Assembly: GCF_014653435.1 (NCBI RefSeq)
Contig: NZ_BNAO01000001.1
Coordinates: 868,897-932,896, forward strand
From: Alishewanella longhuensis
GTDB taxonomy: Bacteria > Pseudomonadota > Gammaproteobacteria > Enterobacterales > Alteromonadaceae
DNA length: 64,000 nucleotides
Reading direction: 5' to 3'
A program made the position numbers and the translations under genes. Position 1 is the stretch's first letter. Every line of letters begins with the position of its first letter. Shown here piece after piece: positions 57,837 to 64,000 of this stretch. The notes under the pieces were generated by a model, which was given only the letters and a program-made list of their open reading frames with translations, made no database searches and had not been told where the DNA came from.

Positions 57837-58961
57837 TTAGCTGTTAAAACTTGGGTCTTTGGTTTGGGTTGGCAGATAGTGCTGTACTGCTTGATTACGG
57901 CCTTGTTCTTTTGCCTGATAAAGCAAATTGTCTGCAATTTGCATTAGCTCGCTTGAACTATAGTACTTGGCCGGATAAGAAATAGTAGCAATACCAATAG
58001 ATGCCGTAACAACACCAAAAGGTGAGGTGCTATGTGGGTAGTTCAATTTATAGAGTTGTTCAGGTAAAGATAATAAGCCGGGTGCTTGCTCGGCAGGGTG
58101 CTGCTCTACTAAAATAAATTCCTCTCCACCAAAGCGAACAACTAAGAGCGCTGGATCCTGAGAGAGGAGACGGGAAATATTTACCAGTACGAGATCTCCG
58201 TCTAAATGCCCGTAGCAATCGTTATAGTATTTAAAAAAATCAATGTCTAATAATCCTAGCGACAATTGCTGCCCGGGTTGTAATGCCTGTAATTTTTGTT
58301 GCAGGCGTTGTTCAAAGCTGCGGCGGTTTAATAAGCCGGTGAGTTGATCGGTTTCAGCTTTTTGTGTCTCAAGGCGAACCGCTTTAAACTGACTACGCAG
58401 TAAAATATCCAGCTGCCGCTGCCAATTAAAACAAAGAAAAATGGTAATAGAAAGATAGAATAAACTCCAAGCAGTATCAGTAGTTGTGCAATATTTTAAG
58501 AAAGCCACACTGACAAATAATAATAACCAAAGTAGGATTTTTTGCTGAACGTTAAAGATCGGAATGACAGTAAGCGCTATTGCTACTAGCATGGGACCGC
58601 CCTCTCCAAGCTCGCCATAATATTGTGCGGCTGCATAGAATGTGACAATAAGCAGTAAAATAACAAGCGCACTTACCAGTAACCAACCTTGTAAGTAGTT
58701 ATCGGCGGTTAATCTGGTAGAGTAGGGAAAGAAAATCAGCAATAGCATCGCGATGCCAGCGCGGGTTAAATTATTCAGGCTATGCCAGCTATCACCTAAA
58801 AGTAGATCCGTCAGATTAAATAACACAAGCAAGACCACACAGACTAAGACCAAACGCTGCATGGTCTGTTTGGTGCGTTGCACTATGTAGTGGCGAAAGG
58901 CCACTTCACTGGCGGCATCTAAGTAATACAGTGATGGAAACCAATGTTTAATAAAGGACAT
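57837..58961 (-). CDS. Membrane diguanylate cyclase (GGDEF), no I-site
   Basis: 374 residues from ATG 58961 (another in-frame ATG 33 bp upstream; neither has a clear ribosome-binding site). Five or six transmembrane helices (~35-200), then a GGDEF domain: DQLTGLLNRRSFEQRL, LLDIDFFKYYNDCYGH and VRFGGEEFILVEQ. The RxxD inhibitory site is missing before GGEEF (sequence DPALL), unlike the other cyclase in this window, so feedback inhibition is not expected. Confidence 0.9.
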   Translation of the reverse strand: MSFIKHWFPSLYYLDAASEVAFRHYIVQRTKQTMQRLVLVCVVLLVLFNLTDLLLGDSWHSLNNLTRAGIAMLLLIFFPYSTRLTADNYLQGWLLVSALVILLLIVTFYAAAQYYGELGEGGPMLVAIALTVIPIFNVQQKILLWLLLFVSVAFLKYCTTTDTAWSLFYLSITIFLCFNWQRQLDILLRSQFKAVRLETQKAETDQLTGLLNRRSFEQRLQQKLQALQPGQQLSLGLLDIDFFKYYNDCYGHLDGDLVLVNISRLLSQDPALLVVRFGGEEFILVEQHPAEQAPGLLSLPEQLYKLNYPHSTSPFGVVTASIGIATISYPAKYYSSSELMQIADNLLYQAKEQGRNQAVQHYLPTQTKDPSFNS

Positions 58962-59065
58962 AGAGTAGAATACTGGCTGCTTTATCACAAGCATAGCAGG
59001 TTTATACGCGACTATAACAACCCTTTAAATACAGCAAAGATGACCCTGTCAGTGCCTGTACTGCT

Positions 59066-59956
59066 TTAATAGCTGCCCGTTATAGTTTGATTAAGATCTC
59101 TATCGCCAGCACGAGGACTGATGGATATACAGCCTGTCGTGTCATCACAACGCTGAGTTCTGATCCGTAACATGCTTCCCTGCAAATATAGGCCACTGCG
59201 TTTTAATTGCGTTACCATATTACCAAGCATGCTTTCGGTTTTAAAATCACGGCCAATAACCTGAATCACTTCCATATCATAAGATTGCTGTAAATCGGCT
59301 ACCAGTTCAGCCGATTCAGGCTTAGGGGTGAGTTGGGCAATGCTTTCTCTTAAGTACGGTCTGGATTCTTCATGGCCTGATAATACCAGCGTTTTAAATA
59401 GTTGTGCTGCGCCTTCCAGATCAGGGGCTGTGGCGATACCTTCTCGCTTTAACCTTGCCAGCAAAAACATGGCATCGACCAGGCGTTTATCACTGGCCCG
59501 CTGCAACAGCGCTAATCCCTCTGTGAGATTTTCTGCTGTTGGGTCTTGGAGTAACTGCAGCGCTTTTTTATAAAGTGCTGGCGGAAATTCAAAGCGAATA
59601 GCTTTAGCAAGTAACGCCTCAGCTTCTGCGGGATCGTGCGGCGCGACAAAGCCCCGACTGTGCCATTCAGACAGCAAATAAACGGCCATGGGATGATTGT
59701 GCTGAGCTGCGCGGGTTAAGAAACTGAGAGCCCTTTTCGGATCCGCCTCGCGGCCATCACCCGTGGCATAAATCATGGACAACAAGGTCATGGCTTCAAA
59801 ACTACCATAACGTGCTAGCGCGTGAAGATCTCTAATTTGTTTATCACATTGGCCGCTGCTACAGTTTGCGGCGCTGAAGGAGGTGCTGGCTTGGCTTAAT
59901 GCAGGGAACAGTGCTAGCAGAATGAAAAGAGGGACAGTGTATTTAAGCCATTGCAT
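59066..59956 (-). CDS. Exported Sel1-like repeat protein
   Basis: 296 residues from ATG 59956, which puts a normal signal peptide (YTVPLFILLALFPALSQA) at the N-terminus. Sel1/TPR-like helical repeats: AMTLLSMIYATGDGREADPKRALSFL, AVYLLSEWHSRG, AMFLLARLKREG. Such repeats mediate protein-protein contacts in envelope signalling or assembly. The C-terminal ~60 residues (RIRTQRCDDTTGCISISP) carry a Cys pair. Partner unknown. Confidence 0.82.
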   Translation of the reverse strand: MQWLKYTVPLFILLALFPALSQASTSFSAANCSSGQCDKQIRDLHALARYGSFEAMTLLSMIYATGDGREADPKRALSFLTRAAQHNHPMAVYLLSEWHSRGFVAPHDPAEAEALLAKAIRFEFPPALYKKALQLLQDPTAENLTEGLALLQRASDKRLVDAMFLLARLKREGIATAPDLEGAAQLFKTLVLSGHEESRPYLRESIAQLTPKPESAELVADLQQSYDMEVIQVIGRDFKTESMLGNMVTQLKRSGLYLQGSMLRIRTQRCDDTTGCISISPRAGDRDLNQTITGSY

Positions 59957-60031
59957 AAAGTGTAGTCCAGACTGATTTTGTATAAAAATCAGTCTAGGAT
60001 ACAAAAATAGCACTGTCAATAATCAATTTTT

Positions 60032-60949
60032 TTACATTAGTCCCTTTAAAAAAGCCACTACACTACGGCCTAAGGCACTTAAGGCATAGCCGCCTTCCAG
60101 CATAGCGACTACCCTGCCTTGGCAATGCTTGTCAGCTAATAATTTAAGCTCGCTGGCTATCCACTGATAATCATCTTCGCGTAACATAAAATGCGCCATA
60201 TCATCTTCAGCATGGCCATCAAAGCCGGCGGATATGAAAATTAATTCAGGGGCAAAGTTATCTATTGCTGGTAACCAATGCTGTTGTACTTGCTCACGCC
60301 AGGCGGTACTTTTACAACCACCGGCTAAAGGTAGGTTTATAATATGTTCGTTACTGCTGTCCGCGCCTGTATAGGGGTATAAGGGATGCTCGAAAGAAGA
60401 GCAAAATAACACCCGCGGTTCATGCTGAAAAATATCTTCAGTGCCATTACCGTGGTGTACATCAAAATCGACAATAGCAATCCGTTTTAAGCCGTACTGA
60501 TTTAACGCATGCTCTGCGGCCACGGCGATATTGTTAATCAGGCAAAAGCCCATAGCCTGTTCGCGGGTAGCATGATGCCCCGGTGGCCGGATAGCACAAA
60601 ACGCTTGTTGATTTGCAGCCGACATCACTTTGGCGACGGCATTAATACCGCTACCGGCTGCATGTAAGGCGGCGTTCAGGCTTTTGGGGCCCATCACCGT
60701 ATCTGGATCTAGCCAAATATGCCCCTCGGTTGGCGCTTTAGCAAATAATTCATCCACATAGCGTTTGCCATGGGCTAAATACAAATCTTCCCGACTGGCT
60801 GGGCTGGCATCAAGCTGCATTACCACATATTCCATGCCAGAGCGGATCAGCTGATCATTGATAGCAGATAGCCGTTCTGGGCATTCTGGGTGATCTACGC
60901 CATTTTCGTGATAGTAACAGCTGGGGTGGCTGAAAATGGTGATGGGCAT
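60032..60949 (-). CDS. Histone deacetylase family protein
   Basis: 305 residues. Zn-dependent deacetylase of the HDAC/AcuC/acetylpolyamine amidohydrolase superfamily. Motifs: IRPPGHHATREQAMGFC (active His pair), IVDFDVHHGNGTEDIF (Zn Asp/His), ISAGFDGHAEDDM (Zn Asp) and LEGGYALSALGRS. The start overlaps the stop of the upstream CoA-transferase/GNAT gene by one base (TAATG), implying co-translation. Likely substrates are acetyl-lysine on proteins or an acetylated small amine. Confidence 0.92.
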   Translation of the reverse strand: MPITIFSHPSCYYHENGVDHPECPERLSAINDQLIRSGMEYVVMQLDASPASREDLYLAHGKRYVDELFAKAPTEGHIWLDPDTVMGPKSLNAALHAAGSGINAVAKVMSAANQQAFCAIRPPGHHATREQAMGFCLINNIAVAAEHALNQYGLKRIAIVDFDVHHGNGTEDIFQHEPRVLFCSSFEHPLYPYTGADSSNEHIINLPLAGGCKSTAWREQVQQHWLPAIDNFAPELIFISAGFDGHAEDDMAHFMLREDDYQWIASELKLLADKHCQGRVVAMLEGGYALSALGRSVVAFLKGLM

Positions 60950-62790
60950 TACTTCTCTCCTGGCGGTAAATCAAGTTTCAAAAAGGCTTCTGAAGGCTCT
61001 TCGCTTTTTAGGCGGACAAAACCAGCATTCTCAAATACTCTTAACATGGGTTTATTTTCGGCCCGAACAAAGGCTTGCATTGAGGAGAGGCGACGGCTTT
61101 TCGCCACTTCAATCATCTCCGCAAGTAAGCGTTTTGCCATGCCTTTACCCTGAAACTTTTCCCGGGTTACAAAGGCGACTTCGCAGCTATTTTGGCTTTC
61201 AATCAGGTAATAACGGCCAACCGCCTGGATCTCTACCACTGAGCCTTTTTGCTTTACGATACAAAGCGCCAGATCTTTTGATTGATCGACACTGACCAGC
61301 GTACAGGACTTTTCCCGACTCATTTGGGTGGGTACTGAGTTATAGCGCATCTGCAAGGTTTCTTTGGTGTGTGAGTAGAAAAACTCTTGTAAGCGGCGCT
61401 CATCAGAAGGATTTAACGGCCTAAGATCAAAGCTATCGTTGCCGACTTTCAGTTCCTTAAAACCGACAGGCCCCAGCTCAGGTACTTCAACCGGTGTTTG
61501 CACTTGATAATGCGGCACCCAATAGTTTTTTCGTACTTCCGCCAGCAGCTGGTTGCGAAATTTAGGGTGGGCTACCCGAATTAACTCCAATGCGCGTTCG
61601 CGGATACTCTTGCCGCGCAAGGAGGCTACGCCAAACTCAGTGACAACGTAATGCACATGCGCCCGGGTAGTAACCACCCCGGCGCCTTCACGAATATGCG
61701 GTACTATGCGCGAAATGGTGCCGTTTTTGGCGGTTGAGGGCAGGGCAATAATCGGTTTACCGCCATTACTCATGGACGCGCCGCGGCTAAAATCGACCTG
61801 GCCACCAACACCGCTATAAAACTGATGGCCGATAGAGTCGGAAACCACTTGCCCGGTTAAATCGACTTCTATGGCGCTATTAATGGAGACCATGCGTTCG
61901 TTACGGGCAATATTGGCCGGCGAATTGACATATTCACTGGGGTAAAAACCAATATGCGGGTTCTGATGTACAAAATCATATAATGGCTTAGTGCCAATAC
62001 AAAAGCTGGTCACGCTTTTACCCGGGTGAAAGGTTTTGCGCCTGTTATTAATTACCCCTTTTCTAATCAGCTCCAATACGCCATCAGTTAACAGCTCGGT
62101 ATGCAGTCCTAAGTCTTTATGATTGCTAAGATAGCGAGTAACGGCGGCACAAATTTTACCTACGCCCACCTGGATAGTGGCACCATCTTCAATTAGTAGT
62201 GAGACATATTGACCGATACGCTCAGTGCGGGCATCCAGCTCGGGGGGCGCAACTTCAGGTAAAGGTTGCTCGGCATAGAAAAAGGCGTCTATCTCGTCTT
62301 TATGAATAAATGACTGGCCGTAGGTGACTGGCATAGAAGGGTTAACCTGGGCTATCACGATTTTAGCGGCGCGAGCTGCGGCAGCAATAACATCTACAGA
62401 TACCCCCAAAGAGTGATAACCATGCTCATCGGCCGGACTGACCATGATAAGGGCGGCATCTAACGGTAAGACGCCATCGGTAAACAGGGCGGGGATATCC
62501 GTCATAAAGCAGGGCGTGTAATCGGCGCGCCCTTCTGCTACGGCATCACGAATGGTGTTGCCACCAATAAAGAAGGTGTTTACTTTAAACAGGTGCTGAA
62601 ACTCCGGGCGTGCCCATTTATTGTCTGATAGCGTCACCAGTTGCACAATTTCAATATCATGCAGGCTTTTGGCATTGGCTATGAGATCGTCAATCAGCTT
62701 AGTTGGCACACTGGCGTGCGAGCCGATAAAAATGCGGTTACCGGATTTTAGTAATTGTTGCCAGTTCAATTTAGAGAGAGGACTTGGCAT
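60949..62790 (-). CDS. Acetyl-CoA hydrolase/transferase fused to a GNAT domain
   Basis: 613 residues. Residues ~1-440 are an acetyl-CoA hydrolase/transferase (Cat1/4-hydroxybutyrate CoA-transferase type): IFIGSHASVPTKLIDDL, IQVGVGKICAAVTRYL, MVSINSAIEVDLTGQVVSDS (active Glu after SINSA) and the C-terminal GGQVDFSRGASMSNGGKPII. Residues ~455-605 form a GNAT acetyltransferase with acetyl-CoA loop EKFQGKGMAKRLLAEMIEVA and RVFENAGFVRL. Coupled to the deacetylase gene, it suggests a module balancing CoA-thioester use with reversible acetylation. The GNAT substrate is unknown. Confidence 0.9.
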   Translation of the reverse strand: MPSPLSKLNWQQLLKSGNRIFIGSHASVPTKLIDDLIANAKSLHDIEIVQLVTLSDNKWARPEFQHLFKVNTFFIGGNTIRDAVAEGRADYTPCFMTDIPALFTDGVLPLDAALIMVSPADEHGYHSLGVSVDVIAAAARAAKIVIAQVNPSMPVTYGQSFIHKDEIDAFFYAEQPLPEVAPPELDARTERIGQYVSLLIEDGATIQVGVGKICAAVTRYLSNHKDLGLHTELLTDGVLELIRKGVINNRRKTFHPGKSVTSFCIGTKPLYDFVHQNPHIGFYPSEYVNSPANIARNERMVSINSAIEVDLTGQVVSDSIGHQFYSGVGGQVDFSRGASMSNGGKPIIALPSTAKNGTISRIVPHIREGAGVVTTRAHVHYVVTEFGVASLRGKSIRERALELIRVAHPKFRNQLLAEVRKNYWVPHYQVQTPVEVPELGPVGFKELKVGNDSFDLRPLNPSDERRLQEFFYSHTKETLQMRYNSVPTQMSREKSCTLVSVDQSKDLALCIVKQKGSVVEIQAVGRYYLIESQNSCEVAFVTREKFQGKGMAKRLLAEMIEVAKSRRLSSMQAFVRAENKPMLRVFENAGFVRLKSEEPSEAFLKLDLPPGEK

Positions 62791-62908
62791 AACAGCTCCA
62801 TGAAATTGGGATCTTTAGTCTGGATATAGTGTTTTTAACTTACGCTTCATTTTGCACCAGAGCAAATGCCCCAAAATTTCTTTTAATGTAATTCAGAAGT
62901 GATAACGA

Positions 62909-62938
62909 AAACAGCCCCGACTTTGGTCGAGGCTGTTT
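62909..62938 (-). terminator. Terminator after the OmpW-family gene
   Basis: 13-bp stem AAACAGCCCCGAC/GTCGAGGCTGTTT (one mismatch) around TTTG; minus-strand reading ends in TTTTCG. About 50 bp beyond the ompW-like stop. Confidence 0.7.
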
Positions 62939-62986
62939 GATATGCAATAAAGGCAATAAAGATTACCCGCAGTAGCTAAGTCGCGC

Positions 62987-63682
62987 TTACAGTGTCCAGC
63001 GCAGACCGATCATTGCAACCAAAGGATCGATCTTAACATCGACGCTTTGTACAGTATTACCGTTCACCCGCACATGCGCTTTAGTATCGATATCAATTTT
63101 GCTCAGCATAAAATGAATACCCAGGTTGTCAGATAGCTTAACGTTGACACCCGCTTGGGCTGCTAGACCCCAGGAATTTTTTAGCTTAATGGTTACTGGA
63201 TCATTGGCACCTGCAGCACCTAAAGCCACTAAAGTAGAGACCAGTTGACCGTCTGCTTCAGTGTTAAAAAAGTTGGTATAGTTTACGCCTAAGCCGACGA
63301 ATGGCTGAATATTGCTGTTACCCAGGTCAAAATAGTACTGGCCTAATAAAGTAGGCGGTAAGTGTTTTGTTTTACCTATTTTTAAACCGTCAATAGCGCC
63401 ATCACCCGTTATTCTGTGGGTAAAAGGTGTGGCTGCAATTAATTGTACACCCCAGTTTTTATCCAATTTGTAATCGAACGTTAAGCCTACCTGGGTATTA
63501 TTATTGACCTGAACACCAGTGGAGCCTGCAGGTAAACCTGCCACCGTTTCGACGACGTTTAAGTTGCTGCTGCTATCGCTCGGCATTACGCTGATAGCGC
63601 CCACATTGACCGAAAACTCCGCCATGGCTGGCGCAGCCAATAAACCCAAACCCAAAGTAACAGCTGTTAACATTGTTTTCAT
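62987..63682 (-). CDS. ompW: OmpW family outer membrane protein
   Basis: 231 residues. Signal peptide LGLGLLAAPAMA (cleavage near 21), then an eight-stranded barrel: LDKNWGVQLIAATPFTH, LPPTLLGQYYFDLGNSNIQP, FVGLGVNYTNFF and the C-terminal LVAMIGLRWTL ending with aromatic-x-Leu. OmpW proteins are small hydrophobic-substrate channels. GGGAGAT ribosome-binding site; bounded by terminators on both sides. Confidence 0.92.
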   Translation of the reverse strand: MKTMLTAVTLGLGLLAAPAMAEFSVNVGAISVMPSDSSSNLNVVETVAGLPAGSTGVQVNNNTQVGLTFDYKLDKNWGVQLIAATPFTHRITGDGAIDGLKIGKTKHLPPTLLGQYYFDLGNSNIQPFVGLGVNYTNFFNTEADGQLVSTLVALGAAGANDPVTIKLKNSWGLAAQAGVNVKLSDNLGIHFMLSKIDIDTKAHVRVNGNTVQSVDVKIDPLVAMIGLRWTL

Positions 63683-63749
63683 TTTGATCTCCCATTAGAT
63701 AAGTAAAGCTATTCTGCGCTGATTTAGCAGCAATACTTTGGGCTGGATC

Positions 63750-63777
63750 AAAAAAGCCCACTGGTTAGTGGGCTTTT
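63750..63777 (-). terminator. Terminator between the repeat protein and ompW
   Basis: Minus-strand AAAAGCCCACT-aacc-AGTGGGCTTTT with a continuing T run, downstream of the truncated gene at 63824. Confidence 0.9.
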
Positions 63778-63823
63778 AAAAGGCAGTTTTGTTCTGTATC
63801 AATAAATTGCAACAATCACCGTC

Positions 63824-64000
63824 TTAGTGCTGCTGTATTTGTTGACGTTGCTCGACTCTGGCTGAGCGGCTAGCTTCATTCCGCTGCATGCGAGGCTCTT
63901 GCTGCGGTCTGCTACTGGGTTGTGCGCGTTGCTCCTGCTGTGGCCTGCTAACTGGTTGCGCGCGTTGCTCCTGCTGTGGCCTGCTAACTGGCTGTGCGCG
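63824..64000 (-). CDS. C-terminus of a Gln/Arg/Pro-repeat protein (runs off the window)
   Basis: Last 58 codons of a minus-strand gene whose start lies beyond 64000. It reads as tandem 12-residue units RAQPVSRPQQEQ (two exact, a third RAQPSSRPQQEP), then MQRNEASRSARVEQRQQIQQ and His-stop. Low-complexity basic/Gln repeats like this occur in periplasmic or surface proteins; no family can be assigned from the fragment. A terminator follows. Confidence 0.65.
   Translation of the reverse strand, partial: RAQPVSRPQQEQRAQPVSRPQQEQRAQPSSRPQQEPRMQRNEASRSARVEQRQQIQQH
63893..64000 (-). repeat. 36-bp coding tandem repeats
   Basis: Three 36-bp units (63965-64000, 63929-63964, 63893-63928). The first two differ at two bases without changing the 12-residue peptide; the third is diverged. 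The array probably continues past the window edge and may vary in copy number. Confidence 0.85.

Overview
The window is chromosomal DNA of a gammaproteobacterium of Alteromonadales type. The protein sequences resemble those of the Rheinheimera/Alishewanella/Arsukibacterium neighbourhood; this is inferred from remembered protein similarity and moderate base composition, and no 16S gene is present. Genes are dense on both strands. There is no tRNA, rRNA, CRISPR array or complete insertion sequence that I can see.

Layout. 1-4.6 kb: a MAPEG membrane protein, a secreted lipoprotein nuclease (ExeM/NucH type), purD and a secreted methyltransferase-like protein. 4.7-12.2 kb: trmJ, cysE and the complete ISC iron-sulfur operon (iscR, iscS, iscU, iscA, hscB, hscA, fdx), then ndk. 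IscR-type operators overlap a strong promoter in front of iscR. 12.3-24.2 kb: rlmN, a PilF with added LysM domains, rodZ, ispG, hisS, yfgM, bamB and der, followed immediately by a basic amino-acid decarboxylase. 24.2-29.6 kb: ChaC, an unknown exported protein, a diguanylate cyclase coupled to a FrnE-like DsbA protein, and xseA. 29.7-32.9 kb: guaB-guaA. 32.9-38.1 kb: a vapBC toxin-antitoxin pair with a clear operator, a GNAT protein, an S66 peptidase, srmB, trmN6 and fldB. 38.2-40.0 kb: an AT-rich insertion carrying a membrane-anchored Nudix-like protein and a short gene relic. 40.0-46.4 kb: xerD, dsbC, recJ, prfB (with the programmed +1 frameshift) and lysS. 46.5-51.2 kb: a VOC protein, a YghX-like hydrolase, creA, a PadR/HAAS regulatory pair and small membrane proteins, including two tandem PspB-like ones. 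51.4-57.7 kb: tadA, mltF and purL. 57.8-64 kb: a second diguanylate cyclase, a Sel1-repeat protein, an HDAC-family deacetylase coupled to an acetyl-CoA hydrolase/GNAT fusion, an OmpW-family porin and the end of a repeat-rich protein that runs off the window.

Much of the order (trmJ-isc; rlmN-pilF-rodZ-ispG-hisS-yfgM-bamB-der; xseA/guaBA; srmB/trmN6; fldB/xerD-dsbC-recJ-prfB-lysS; tadA/mltF/purL) follows the conserved E. coli arrangement, so the breaks in synteny stand out. The most unusual items are the Nudix insertion between fldB and xerD, the CoA-transferase/acetyltransferase fusion coupled to a deacetylase, the long perfect inverted repeat in the purL leader, and an arginine-rich small ORF antisense to the end of tadA. 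I see no clear complete defence island or biosynthetic cluster.
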